Below are positions 1 to 7,832 of a stretch of 20,355 nt of DNA, one piece after another; the first letter of the stretch is position 1; each line of letters starts with the position of its first letter. Position numbers and translations under genes: made by a program. Source of the stretch: Alphaproteobacteria bacterium UBA685 (lineage in GTDB: Bacteria > Pseudomonadota > Alphaproteobacteria > Puniceispirillales > Puniceispirillaceae); NCBI GenBank assembly GCA_002299005.1, contig DBMZ01000063.1:1-20355 (forward strand), written 5' to 3'. Under the pieces are notes generated by a model, which worked only from the letters and a program-made list of their open reading frames with translations, was not told where the DNA came from and ran no database searches.

Positions 1-39
1 GTGGCCATAAATGCGAAATGTTACAATTGACCCACTCAT
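1..39 (-). CDS. Probable ZapA-like cell division protein, N-terminal fragment
   Basis: An ATG at 37-39 on the minus strand opens a frame that runs off the window edge, reading MSGSIVTFRIYGH. It begins one base after the stop of the upstream coiled-coil gene, so the two are probably co-transcribed and translationally coupled. A beta-strand-like start of this kind fits ZapA, which stabilises FtsZ rings. In many alphaproteobacteria zapA follows a small coiled-coil gene divergent from transketolase. Only 13 residues are visible, so the name rests mostly on context. Confidence 0.4.
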   Translation of the reverse strand, partial: MSGSIVTFRIYGH

Positions 40-40
40 C

Positions 41-280
41 TCATTGGCATTCTTGATTTTGTGGCTCATCTTGCATGGCCTGCAATAAGCTCATCGCTTC
101 GTGCAATTCAGATTTCATCGCGCGTAAATCCTCAACAGCGATCCCAGATGCCCCATATGCTATCTCATTTAATTGTGCATTTTGCGCCTCATTATCAGCC
201 GCAAGACGCGCATCAACTGCCGCTGTTAAATCTGACACAGCGCCATCAAGCGCCGCAATCGCCTTATCTAGTCGAGACAT
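41..280 (-). CDS. Small coiled-coil protein (DUF4164-like), 79 aa
   Basis: This 79-residue protein is rich in Ala, Leu, Glu and Asp, with heptad-like spacing along most of its length and no membrane segment or signal peptide. It ends in a polar tail with one Cys. AAGGA at 293-297 precedes the ATG by 12 bases, a slightly long gap. The gene is divergent from tkt and lies one base upstream of the probable zapA. This arrangement matches the DUF4164-type gene next to zapA in other alphaproteobacteria. Its molecular role is unknown; a link to ZapA and the division ring is inferred from position only. Confidence 0.65.
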   Translation of the reverse strand: MSRLDKAIAALDGAVSDLTAAVDARLAADNEAQNAQLNEIAYGASGIAVEDLRAMKSELHEAMSLLQAMQDEPQNQECQ

Positions 281-670
281 GATAGAAGACCATCCTTTTT
301 ACGAGAAATTACACATCATAAATTTAGTCAAATGACTCATTTTGTAGCTACCAAAACGCGCATGCCACAACACTCATCCCACAATCCTCACGGGTTACCT
401 TGCCACGTAACAACCATAACGGTGACAAAATACAGGCCCACGAGACTTGCGCACGTTCAGTGATGATAAGCGCATTCATGATAAAATTCAACCATCCCCA
501 CATATTCACGCGCATCCTTTTGCGGGCAACTGAAATTCTCTTAACAAGCTGGCACAAAAGCCGTTAATTCGTCATGTTTTTTGACAAACTACGCGATTGA
601 CGCGCCCCCCTTTTTGGGCGCATTATGCCGCCATAAATTTAACGTTTGATGCAATTTAGGAGCCCTTCGA
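281..670. other. Divergent intergenic region between the coiled-coil gene and tkt
   Basis: No credible gene lies in these 390 bases. They hold short dyads: AGTCA/TGACT with a 2-base centre (326-337), the 8-base palindrome GTAGCTAC flanked by T4 and CA4 (340-356), and GTTAC/GTAAC with an 8-base loop (394-411). The tkt promoter candidate is at the right end. A 69-codon minus-strand frame (348-557) has no recognisable content. Confidence 0.6.
597..626 (+). promoter_or_regulatory. Candidate tkt-gap promoter with inverted repeat in the spacer
   Basis: TTGACG (597-602), an 18-base spacer and CATTAT (621-626) would start transcription near 633, leaving a leader of about 38 bases. The spacer contains the dyad GCGCCC (602-607) / GGGCGC (616-621) around an eight-base pyrimidine loop. 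A second TTGACA at 581-586 has no matching -10. Assigned by eye. Confidence 0.4.
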
Positions 671-2647
671 ATGTCTGCAACTAAGCAAGAAATGGCCAAT
701 GCTATCCGCGCACTCTCAATGGACGCGGTTGAAGCTGCCAAATCAGGCCACCCTGGCATGCCAATGGGGATGGCCGATGCGGCTGTCGCTCTCTTTGGTG
801 AGCATATGACATTCGATGCCAGCCAGCCACATTGGCCAAACAGAGACCGCTTTATTCTCTCAGCTGGTCACGGCTCTATGTTGATGTATGCCTATCTGTA
901 TCTGACAGGCTATCAGGATATGACATTGGATGAGGTGAAGAACTTCCGCCAATGGGGCGCCAAGACAGCTGGCCACCCTGAATTTGGTCACGCAACAGGC
1001 ATCGAGACAACCACAGGCCCGCTTGGCCAAGGCATCTCAAACGCGGTTGGCATGGCGATGGCAGAACGTCACAAGGCCGCCATCTTCGGTGCTGACCTTG
1101 TTGACCATTACACCTATGTGATCGCAGGTGACGGGTGCCTTATGGAAGGCGTCAGCCACGAAGCCGCCTCGCTCGCAGGTCACTTGAAGCTTGGCCGCAT
1201 CATCGCGCTTTTTGATGATAATGGCATTTCAATTGATGGCCCAACAGACCTGACCGTCTCAGAAGACACAACCGCGCGTTACGAGGCCTATGGCTGGCAG
1301 GTGCTATCATGTGATGGCCATGATGCAGACGCTGTTTCAGCCGCAATCGCTGAAGCGAAAAAAGATGACCGCCCATCGCTTATCAGATGCAAAACAACCA
1401 TCGGCTATGGCGCGCCGACGAAAAAAGGCACCTCTGGCATTCACGGCGCCCCGCTTGGCACAGATGAAATTGCTGGCACAAGAGACGCGCTAGATTGGCC
1501 GCATGCCCCGTTCGAGATCCCAGCACATATCCTTGATGCTTGGCGCGCCGCTGGTGCAAGAGGCAATGCTGAGGCCGCTGCATGGCAGGCACGCCTTGAT
1601 GCCTCTGCCCATAAGGCCGCCTTTGAAGCCCTCGAATCAGGCAATTTCGATGCTGAAGTTGATGCCGCGATTGCCGCCTATAAAGAAAAGCTTGCCGCAG
1701 ACCCGCAAAAAGTCGCGACCAGAGTGGCGAGCCAAAAAGCGATTGAAGCGCTTCTGCCAGCTGTCCCTGCGATGTTTGGTGGCTCTGCCGATCTGACAGG
1801 TTCAAACAACACACGTGTCGGCGAGCATGCTATCTTCAACGCCGATAATCATAAGGGCACTTATGTGCATTATGGCGTGCGTGAACATGGTATGGCGGCC
1901 GCGATGAACGGCATCGCCTTGCATGGCGGTCTTGTCCCATTTGGCGGCACATTCTTGGTCTTCACCGATTATTGCCGCCCGTCAATCCGCCTATCAGCCT
2001 TGATGGAACAGCGTGTTATCTATGTGATGACGCATGATTCTATCGGTCTTGGCGAAGATGGCCCAACGCACCAGCCCGTTGAACATGTCGCCAGCTTGCG
2101 CGCGATGCCAAATGTCAATGTCTTCCGCCCTGCTGATATTGTTGAGACAGCCGAAGCGTGGCAAATCGCGATGAAATCACATGGCACGCCGTCAATCTTG
2201 GCCCTTAGCCGCCAAAGCCTGCCGCAATTGCGCTTGGGCGATGATGTGGCGATGAATAAATCTGCCAAAGGGGGCTATGAGCTCATCGCCGCCAGCGCAG
2301 ATGCCAAGGTGACCTTGCTTGCCACAGGCTCTGAGGTTGCGATTGCCAATGAGGCGCGCGAAGCCCTAGAGGCAGATGGCATTCCCACAAAGCTTGTCTC
2401 TGTGCCATGTCTGGATATTTTGATGGCGCAAGATGAGGCCTATATCGACGCACTTCTTGGCGAGGGCACTGTGCAGATCGCTGTTGAAGCTGGCATCGCA
2501 CAAGGCTGGTCAGATCTGATCGGTCGCAAAGGCACCTTTATCGGCATGAAAGGCTTTGGCGCCTCGGCACCTGCTGGCACGCTTTATGAGAAATTTGGCA
2601 TCACAGCAGAGGCAATTGTCGCCGCCGCGAAAGCAAAATTAAGCTAA
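671..2647 (+). CDS. tkt: Transketolase
   Basis: This thiamine-diphosphate enzyme moves two-carbon ketol units between sugar phosphates in the pentose phosphate pathway. The 658-residue length is normal for the family. The N-terminal ThDP domain carries SGHPG (catalytic-type His27) and the GDG...N motif (153-155 to Asn184). The pyrimidine-binding domain carries VREHG with Glu405, expected to activate the cofactor, and GPTHQP with His467. The C-terminal transketolase domain covers about 535-650. AGGAG (658-662) sits eight bases before the ATG. No terminator separates it from gap 66 bases downstream, so tkt-gap is probably one transcript. The usual neighbour pgk is absent from the window. Confidence 0.97.
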   Translation: MSATKQEMANAIRALSMDAVEAAKSGHPGMPMGMADAAVALFGEHMTFDASQPHWPNRDRFILSAGHGSMLMYAYLYLTGYQDMTLDEVKNFRQWGAKTAGHPEFGHATGIETTTGPLGQGISNAVGMAMAERHKAAIFGADLVDHYTYVIAGDGCLMEGVSHEAASLAGHLKLGRIIALFDDNGISIDGPTDLTVSEDTTARYEAYGWQVLSCDGHDADAVSAAIAEAKKDDRPSLIRCKTTIGYGAPTKKGTSGIHGAPLGTDEIAGTRDALDWPHAPFEIPAHILDAWRAAGARGNAEAAAWQARLDASAHKAAFEALESGNFDAEVDAAIAAYKEKLAADPQKVATRVASQKAIEALLPAVPAMFGGSADLTGSNNTRVGEHAIFNADNHKGTYVHYGVREHGMAAAMNGIALHGGLVPFGGTFLVFTDYCRPSIRLSALMEQRVIYVMTHDSIGLGEDGPTHQPVEHVASLRAMPNVNVFRPADIVETAEAWQIAMKSHGTPSILALSRQSLPQLRLGDDVAMNKSAKGGYELIAASADAKVTLLATGSEVAIANEAREALEADGIPTKLVSVPCLDILMAQDEAYIDALLGEGTVQIAVEAGIAQGWSDLIGRKGTFIGMKGFGASAPAGTLYEKFGITAEAIVAAAKAKLS

Positions 2648-2713
2648 GAGTACCCCTAGCAAAACCAATCGGAATCACGACCCCCTTTTATCCAATCAGT
2701 TTGGAGAATCGAT

Positions 2714-3739
2714 GTGACTATAAAATTGGCAATTAACGGCTTTGGCCGCATTGGTCGCTTGACCTTGCGTGCCCTTGCCCAATCAGGGCGCAATGATATT
2801 GAGGTTGCCCTTATCAACACACCAGGCGATGTGGCGACCTCTGCGCATTTGTTTGAATTTGATTCAACCCATGGCCGCTTCAAGGGCGTTGTTACCTATG
2901 GTGATAATGGGGATGATGATAAAGCGGCATGGATGGATATTGGTGCGGGCCCTATCCGCATGACCAATTTCAGACAACCCGAAGATTTACCGCACAAAGA
3001 GCTTGGCATTGATGTGGTGCTTGAATGCACAGGTATCTTTAATGCCAAGAATGATGCGATGCGTCATATCACGGCAGGCGCACAAAAAGTGCTTATCTCT
3101 GCCCCTGCCGATGATAGTGATTTAACGCTTGTCTATGGCGTCAATTCACACCAGCTATCAGACGCGCATCAAATTGTCTCTAACGCCTCATGCACGACCA
3201 ATTGCTTGGCCCCGATTGCCAAGGTTCTGAGTGATAATTTCGGCATTGAAAATGGCTATATGACAACCATCCACGCCTATACGAATGACCAGAATATTCT
3301 GGATAATCGTCATAAGGATTTGCGCCGCGCACGTTCTGCCGCCCAATCTATGGTGCCAACCTCAACAGGGGCGGCCAAAGCGGTGGGGCTTGTCTTGCCC
3401 GAACTAGCTGGCAAGCTTGACGGTTCCGCCATTCGTGTACCAACCGCCAATGTCTCAGCGGTGGATTTCAAATTCCTCACAAGCCGCGATGTCACCAAAG
3501 ACGAGATTAATCAGGCCTTGATAGAGGCATCAAACGGGCCAATGGCTGGCGTTCTTGGCATTAATGAGCGCCCGCTTGTCTCGATTGATTTCAACACTGA
3601 CCCGCATTCTTCTATTGCTGATATCACCCAAACACAGGTGCTTGGCACACGCTTTGTGCGCATCCTTGCTTGGTATGATAATGAGTGGGGATTCTCAAAC
3701 CGCATGTTGGATACAGCGGTTGCGATGATAAAGGCCTAG
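2714..3739 (+). CDS. gap: Type I glyceraldehyde-3-phosphate dehydrogenase
   Basis: This enzyme catalyses the phosphorylating oxidation of glyceraldehyde-3-phosphate. The 341 residues include the Rossmann start NGFGRIGR (8-15), the active-site SNASCTTNC with Cys160, and His187 in HAYT. The start is a GTG: an ATG overlaps it at 2712 but runs straight into TGA, and GGAG (2703-2706) is seven bases from the GTG. The residue that is normally Asp at the end of the second beta strand, which contacts the adenosine ribose of NAD, is Thr36 (INTPGD). GapB-type enzymes also change this position, so coenzyme preference may be relaxed or NADP-leaning; that is inference. The last codons and the TAG lie in the first copy of a 15-bp tandem repeat. 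Confidence 0.95.
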   Translation: MTIKLAINGFGRIGRLTLRALAQSGRNDIEVALINTPGDVATSAHLFEFDSTHGRFKGVVTYGDNGDDDKAAWMDIGAGPIRMTNFRQPEDLPHKELGIDVVLECTGIFNAKNDAMRHITAGAQKVLISAPADDSDLTLVYGVNSHQLSDAHQIVSNASCTTNCLAPIAKVLSDNFGIENGYMTTIHAYTNDQNILDNRHKDLRRARSAAQSMVPTSTGAAKAVGLVLPELAGKLDGSAIRVPTANVSAVDFKFLTSRDVTKDEINQALIEASNGPMAGVLGINERPLVSIDFNTDPHSSIADITQTQVLGTRFVRILAWYDNEWGFSNRMLDTAVAMIKA

Positions 3740-3801
3740 GGGATAAAGGCCTAGGGGATGAATGCCAAAGGGATAAAGGCCTAAGGGATAAAGATCTGGG
3801 G
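3727..3801. repeat. Five tandem 15-bp units spanning the gap stop codon
   Basis: The units are GATAAAGGCCTAGGG (3727-3741), an identical copy (3742-3756), GATGAATGCCAAAGG (3757-3771), GATAAAGGCCTAAGG (3772-3786) and GATAAAGATCTGGGG (3787-3801). The first contains the last two codons and the TAG of gap, so copy-number change would not alter the protein. A weak GGGG/CCCC hairpin with a T-rich tail follows (3798-3814) and is the only terminator-like signal after gap. Confidence 0.93.
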
Positions 3802-3859
3802 CCACATGAACCCCTTTCACCTTTTATGTACGCCCTACTTTTGCGAATATAACTTGTGA

Positions 3860-3881
3860 TTTTGGTAAATATTTGCCAAAA
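3860..3881. promoter_or_regulatory. 22-bp near-perfect palindrome upstream of efp, possible operator
   Basis: The arms TTTTGG (3860-3865) and CCAAAA (3876-3881) flank an AAATATTT core, with one mismatched pair (T3866/G3875). The right arm overlaps TTGCCA (3873-3878), a possible -35 element with a weak TATACC -10 at 3898-3903 and a 19-base spacer. This geometry suits a dimeric repressor or activator site for efp-suhB; the regulator is unknown. Confidence 0.5.
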
Positions 3882-3927
3882 CCACACTCACTAAAGCTAT
3901 ACCAAAGCGATAAATAGGGGCTTCATC

Positions 3928-4494
3928 ATGAAATTAAACGGCAATCAAATTCGTCCGGGCAATGTTATTGAACATAAATCACGCCTATGGGTCGCTGTGA
4001 AAACAAGCCATGTGAAACCTGGTAAGGGCGGCGCATTTGCACAGATTGAACTCAAAGATATCAAGGATGGCACAAAGCTGAATGAGCGCTTTAGAGCCAC
4101 TGAATCTGTTGAGCGCGTTATTTTGGATGAAGCAGAATGCACCTATCTTTATGCCGAAGATAACAAGCATATCTTCATGCATTCAGAGACATTTGAGCAA
4201 TTTGAAATCGCCGCTGATATGATTGGTGAGCAAGCCGCTTTCTTGCAAGATAGCATGGCCGTCACATTGCAAAGCCATGAAGGTGACCCCATCTCGGTCA
4301 CATTGCCAGATCAAGTTGTCTTGGAAGTTGTCGAAGCTGATGCGGTTGTCAAAGGCCAAACAGCCTCTTCATCATACAAGCCGGCTGTGGTTGATAATGG
4401 CATGCGCGTTATGGTGCCGCCACATATTGGCACAGGCACAAAAATCATCGTCAAAACAGAAGACGCAACATACGTTGAAAGATTCAAAGGATAA
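3928..4494 (+). CDS. efp: Translation elongation factor P
   Basis: EF-P enters the ribosomal E site and relieves stalling at consecutive prolines. The 188-residue length and three-domain layout are typical: an N-terminal KOW-like domain (about 1-62), a central OB domain and a C-terminal OB domain. The loop reaching the peptidyl-transferase centre reads VKPGKGG, with Lys33 at the position beta-lysylated by EpmA in organisms that use that route; no modification enzyme is in this window. AGGGG (3916-3920) is seven bases before the ATG. suhB follows after six bases, so the two are co-transcribed. Confidence 0.96.
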   Translation: MKLNGNQIRPGNVIEHKSRLWVAVKTSHVKPGKGGAFAQIELKDIKDGTKLNERFRATESVERVILDEAECTYLYAEDNKHIFMHSETFEQFEIAADMIGEQAAFLQDSMAVTLQSHEGDPISVTLPDQVVLEVVEADAVVKGQTASSSYKPAVVDNGMRVMVPPHIGTGTKIIVKTEDATYVERFKG

Positions 4495-4500
4495 GATATT

Positions 4501-5313
4501 ATGGCTGGTCGTTCTGCCCTCATCAATGTGATGTTCAAAGCAGCAGATGCTGCCAGCCGACGCATGATGCGCGATTTCGGTGAAGTGGAAAATCTGCAAG
4601 TCACGCGTAAAGGCGCGGCTGATTTCGTCACAAGAGCTGATACAAATGCCGAAGACATTATCCGAGAAGAGCTGGCCAAAGCGCGCTCTGAATGGGGCTT
4701 CATCATGGAAGAGGGCGGCAAAATCGAAGGCGCAGAAGGCGCGCCGACATGGATTATCGACCCGATTGATGGCACCACAAACTTCACCCACGGTATTCCG
4801 CATTTCGCGATTTCTATCGCGGTCATGGACGCTGGCAAAATCACAGCTGGCCTCATCCTAGACCCGGCGCGCAATGAATGCTTTTTTGCAGAAACAGGCA
4901 AAGGCGCCTTTATGAATGAACGCCGTATCCGCGTCTCAGGCCGCCGCCAATTCAGCGACGCTGTCTTTGCCACAGGCATCCCGTTCTTGGGCAGAGGCAC
5001 TGCCGATAGTGATGCGCTCTTCATCTCTGAGCTTGATACTGTGATGAAAAAATCAGCTGGCGTGCGCCGTTTTGGGGCAGCCTCACTTGATTTAGCATGG
5101 GTTGCGGCAGGCCGTTATGACGGCTTTTGGGAACGTGGCCTCAGCCTTTGGGATATTGCCGCAGGTTATATCATCGTCAAAGAAGCTGGCGGTTTTGTCT
5201 CTGATTTCCAATCACGTGATAAGGCGCTTGAGACAGGTGATATTGTCGCCGCAAACTCTGCGCTTCATACCCCGCTTCTAAAGCTTTTGCGCGAAGCCAA
5301 AGATAAAGCCTAA
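4501..5313 (+). CDS. suhB: Inositol monophosphatase family protein (SuhB-like)
   Basis: This is a Mg2+-dependent phosphatase of the IMPase family, 270 residues. The metal site is visible: the MEEGG glutamates (70-71), WIIDPIDGTTNF (84-95, with Asp87 and Asp90) and Asp218 in LSLWDIAAG. Likely substrates are inositol-1-phosphate or related sugar phosphates; the E. coli homologue also acts in rRNA transcription and maturation, which cannot be tested here. The ribosome site AAAGGA lies in the last codons of efp, nine bases from the ATG, indicating coupling. The efp-suhB pairing recurs in alphaproteobacteria. Confidence 0.92.
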   Translation: MAGRSALINVMFKAADAASRRMMRDFGEVENLQVTRKGAADFVTRADTNAEDIIREELAKARSEWGFIMEEGGKIEGAEGAPTWIIDPIDGTTNFTHGIPHFAISIAVMDAGKITAGLILDPARNECFFAETGKGAFMNERRIRVSGRRQFSDAVFATGIPFLGRGTADSDALFISELDTVMKKSAGVRRFGAASLDLAWVAAGRYDGFWERGLSLWDIAAGYIIVKEAGGFVSDFQSRDKALETGDIVAANSALHTPLLKLLREAKDKA

Positions 5314-5332
5314 AAACAAGATAAGCAGATAG

Positions 5333-5356
5333 CACCAAAGACATCGCACTTTGGTG
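5333..5356 (+). terminator. Hairpin after suhB, possible weak terminator
   Basis: CACCAAAG (5333-5340) and CTTTGGTG (5349-5356) form an eight-base stem around an eight-base loop, about 20 bases after the suhB stop. No proper T-run follows, so termination would be weak or Rho-assisted; it may instead be a 3' end stabiliser. Confidence 0.4.
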
Positions 5357-5407
5357 TCGCTTACCCTCGCGCGGCCTCATTTAAGACTTTCCAGCTGACC
5401 ACATTCC

Positions 5408-5441
5408 TGCCATTGTTTTTGAGTAGACAAAAATAATGGCA
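5408..5441. repeat. 34-bp inverted repeat upstream of the MotA/ExbB-like gene
   Basis: Thirteen-base arms (5408-5420 and 5429-5441) pair around GAGTAGAC with one imperfect position (G5415 opposite T5434, a G-U pair in RNA). The arms end in T5 and A5. It lies between suhB and the stator-like operon, 56 bases before the chosen start. It could be an operator, a bidirectional terminator or a leader hairpin. I found no convincing promoter overlapping it. The rest of the suhB-5496 gap shows nothing recognisable. Confidence 0.55.
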
Positions 5442-5496
5442 CGCATGAGGCATCATGTTTGCCCTAAAAGTTATTGGGCCATGTGAGGGAGTTACC

Positions 5497-6555
5497 ATGA
5501 CAGATCCGCGTCGATATTTAATCCGCATGATGTTGTTCTTGGGCATTGTTGCGGTTGTTATTGGCCTTTTGTTAAAACCACTCACCGCCGCCTTTATGGG
5601 CAATGCCGCGCTTAACTCTCTGATTGTCGCGGTGGCTGTGATTGGCATTATCTATGTCATCTTACAGGTATTGCGCCTTGTACCAGAAGTAAGATGGCTC
5701 TCTGATATCCAGCGCACACGCACCCTTAACCCCTCTGCCCCAAAGCCCGTATTATTGGCGACCGTGAACGTCATGCTAGCAGATGCCAGAAGCGATTCAC
5801 GCCTCTCAGCGCTCTCCTTGCGCTCTGTCCTAGATGGTGTCGCAGGCAGGCTTGATGAAGGGCGCGAGATTTCACGCTATATCATCGGCCTTTTAGTCTT
5901 CCTTGGCCTTCTTGGCACATTTTGGGGCTTGCTCCAGACGATTGGTTCAGTCTCTCAGGTTGTCGGCGGCCTTGATTTGGTCAATTCTGACTTTGAAGCT
6001 TTGATGGCACAATTACGCTCTGGCCTTGATGCCCCGCTATCAGGCATGGCGACGGCCTTTTCGTCTTCTTTATTTGGCCTTGCGGGCTCTCTTGTCCTTG
6101 GCTTTTTGGACTTACAATTGGGCCAAGCCATTGGGCGCTTTTTCAATGAGGTTGAAGATTGGCTATCTGCCTTTGCGAAATATAATGACCCGGCAGGACA
6201 GCAAGGCGGCGATGCCTCAGCACTGGCACAGCCGATGAGTGAAGAGGCCGCACGCGCGCTTATCAGCGTTGCCGCCGCCATTGATTCATCCGAAGAAAAC
6301 CGTGCCCAAATGCTGGCGCAAATCACCGCTATGAATCAAAATATGCACCAGCTAGCTGAATTGCTTGAAGATGATCGCAGATTGCGTGACCAGCTAGCCT
6401 CTCTGCATGCCAGCTTGGATAATGTGGCAAATGAGATGGCGATGAGCCGCTCTGCCCATCATAATGAATTGCGCGCTGAGATAAGAGCTATCTCGGCAAG
6501 ATTATCTGACAACCAAAAGGCAACCACCTCTGGCCTTCGTGCCAAGAAAGACTAG
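5497..6555 (+). CDS. MotA/TolQ/ExbB-family proton channel subunit with coiled-coil tail
   Basis: This 352-residue inner-membrane protein has four predicted membrane segments (about 11-27, 40-60, 128-149 and 184-205). The last two hold the family core: GLLGTFWGLL with Thr141 and ATAFSSSLFGLAGS with Thr186, threonines that match proton-path residues in ExbB and TolQ. The C-terminal 80 or so residues are charged and likely coiled coil. GAGGGA (5485-5490) is six bases before ATG 5497; an in-frame ATG at 5455 would add 14 residues ahead of the arginine-rich membrane start and is less likely. The OmpA-like partner starts nine bases later. No flagellar, tol or exbD/tonB gene is nearby, so the process driven by this motor is unknown. 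Confidence 0.85.
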   Translation: MTDPRRYLIRMMLFLGIVAVVIGLLLKPLTAAFMGNAALNSLIVAVAVIGIIYVILQVLRLVPEVRWLSDIQRTRTLNPSAPKPVLLATVNVMLADARSDSRLSALSLRSVLDGVAGRLDEGREISRYIIGLLVFLGLLGTFWGLLQTIGSVSQVVGGLDLVNSDFEALMAQLRSGLDAPLSGMATAFSSSLFGLAGSLVLGFLDLQLGQAIGRFFNEVEDWLSAFAKYNDPAGQQGGDASALAQPMSEEAARALISVAAAIDSSEENRAQMLAQITAMNQNMHQLAELLEDDRRLRDQLASLHASLDNVANEMAMSRSAHHNELRAEIRAISARLSDNQKATTSGLRAKKD

Positions 6556-6564
6556 GGTGGTCTG

Positions 6565-7770
6565 ATGTCTGTCTCCCGCCTTGGTAATCGTCGCCCGTCT
6601 GACTATACCTGGCCTGGCTTTGTCGATGCGCTTGCCAGCCTGTTGATGGTGTTTGTGTTTGTCCTGATGGTCTTTGTACTTATTCAGGCCAATCTTGCCT
6701 ATCGTCTATCTGGCAAAGATGCCTCTCTTTCGGCCCTGCGCTCAGAGCTTAGCACCATATCAGGTTTGCTGGGCAAAGAACGCGACAGAACCGCCGATTT
6801 AACCACCCAGCTATCGGCCAGTAATGTGGCATTGGCAAAGGCCCAAGATGACATCCTAGAATTATCATCTGCCTTGGCCAAAAGTGACGCGACCGCCGCC
6901 AATCAGCTAGCTCAATTGCAAGCCCTGAATGCCCAGCTAACCGCACAAGCCGCGCGCAATCAGGCCCTGACAAGCTCGCTCGAAGAGGCACAAGCAAGCC
7001 TCGCCGCTAGCACGGCCGCCTATGATGTATTATCCGCACAAGCGGCAAGCCTAGAGGCTGATAAAAAATCCCTTGGCGATGATCTTGCCAGCAACCAGCA
7101 AGCACTTGCCGCACAAACAGCGTTGAGCGAGGAATCTAAATTAGAGATTGAACGGCTCATCGCTGCCACCCTATCCTTGCGCAATGAGCTTGATAGGCTG
7201 CGCGGTCTATTGGCCGAAAAAGAGGCGCAGGCTCTCACCGACAAGGTGACGATTGCCTCGCTTGGCAAGTCGCTTAATGAAGCCTTGGCAAGCCGTGTCC
7301 AAGAATTGCAGAAATTCAAATCAGACTTCTTTGGCCGCTTGCGTGATATTCTTGGCAATCGAGGCGATGTCACAATTGTTGGCGACCGTTTCATCTTCCA
7401 ATCAGAGGTCTTATTCGAGCAAGGCAAAGCAAGCCTTGGCGCAGAAGGCACCTCACAGCTATCACAAATCAGCGAAGCGTTACTTGAAATCTCTGAGACA
7501 ATTCCCTCTGATATACCGTGGGTCTTGCAAGTGGATGGCCATACAGATGATGTGCCTGTCGCGGGTGTTTACCGTGATAATTGGCAATTATCGACCGAAC
7601 GCGCTTTATCAGTTGTCCGCTATTTCATCAATCAAGGTGTGCCTGCCTCACGGCTTGCCGCCACTGGCTATGGTGAGTTCCAGCCTATCGCCGCCGGCAC
7701 CTCAATTGACGCGCGTAGCAGAAACCGCCGTATTGAATTAAAGTTCACACAGCGCTTAACCAAAAATTAA
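6565..7770 (+). CDS. MotB-like protein with coiled coil and OmpA peptidoglycan-binding domain
   Basis: This 401-residue protein is the likely partner of the preceding channel subunit. One membrane helix (about 18-46) starts with PGFVDALASLLMV; Asp21 matches the proton-carrying aspartate of MotB. A long Ala/Leu/Gln/Ser-rich coiled coil fills about 50-245. The OmpA/MotB domain (about 270-393) has VDGHTDD (from 323), NWQLSTERA, RLAATGYGEFQP and RNRRIEL, which bind peptidoglycan. AGGGTGG overlapping the upstream stop is the ribosome site. The periplasmic coil is far longer than in typical MotB, suggesting a wider span or a different partner. It differs from ZorB, where the long coil belongs to the A subunit. 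Confidence 0.88.
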   Translation: MSVSRLGNRRPSDYTWPGFVDALASLLMVFVFVLMVFVLIQANLAYRLSGKDASLSALRSELSTISGLLGKERDRTADLTTQLSASNVALAKAQDDILELSSALAKSDATAANQLAQLQALNAQLTAQAARNQALTSSLEEAQASLAASTAAYDVLSAQAASLEADKKSLGDDLASNQQALAAQTALSEESKLEIERLIAATLSLRNELDRLRGLLAEKEAQALTDKVTIASLGKSLNEALASRVQELQKFKSDFFGRLRDILGNRGDVTIVGDRFIFQSEVLFEQGKASLGAEGTSQLSQISEALLEISETIPSDIPWVLQVDGHTDDVPVAGVYRDNWQLSTERALSVVRYFINQGVPASRLAATGYGEFQPIAAGTSIDARSRNRRIELKFTQRLTKN

Positions 7771-7791
7771 AACCGTCCGGATAATCCTTTT

Positions 7792-7816
7792 AAGATGCGT
7801 TAATGGTCAGCATCTT
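7792..7816 (+). promoter_or_regulatory. Leader hairpin holding an upstream ATG
   Basis: AAGATGC (7792-7798) pairs with GCATCTT (7810-7816) around an 11-base loop that contains the first in-frame ATG (7803) of the next gene. The decamer TAATGGTCAG occurs at 7801 and again at 7831, 30 bases apart, each containing an ATG in the same frame. The hairpin would mask the first start and leave GAGAGGG (7817-7823) free for ATG 7833. Confidence 0.35.
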
Positions 7817-7832
7817 GAGAGGGCAAGATATA

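Noticed and set aside
348..557. 69-codon minus-strand frame between the coiled-coil gene and tkt
   Set aside because: No ribosome site, odd Trp/Arg-rich composition and no recognisable domain; probably a chance frame in a regulatory gap.
3624..3887. Minus-strand frame with pentapeptide LSPRP-like repeats
   Set aside because: The peptide repeat is only the antisense reading of the 15-bp DNA array, and the rest is antisense to gap.
4311..5024. 237-codon minus-strand frame opposite efp-suhB
   Set aside because: It lies wholly antisense to two clear genes with intact family motifs and has no family features of its own.
5497..7770. Zorya-type defence (ZorA/ZorB) reading of the channel and OmpA-like pair
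   Set aside because: No ZorC, ZorD or ZorE gene is nearby, the long coiled coil is in the B rather than the A subunit, and the surroundings are core genes, not a defence island.
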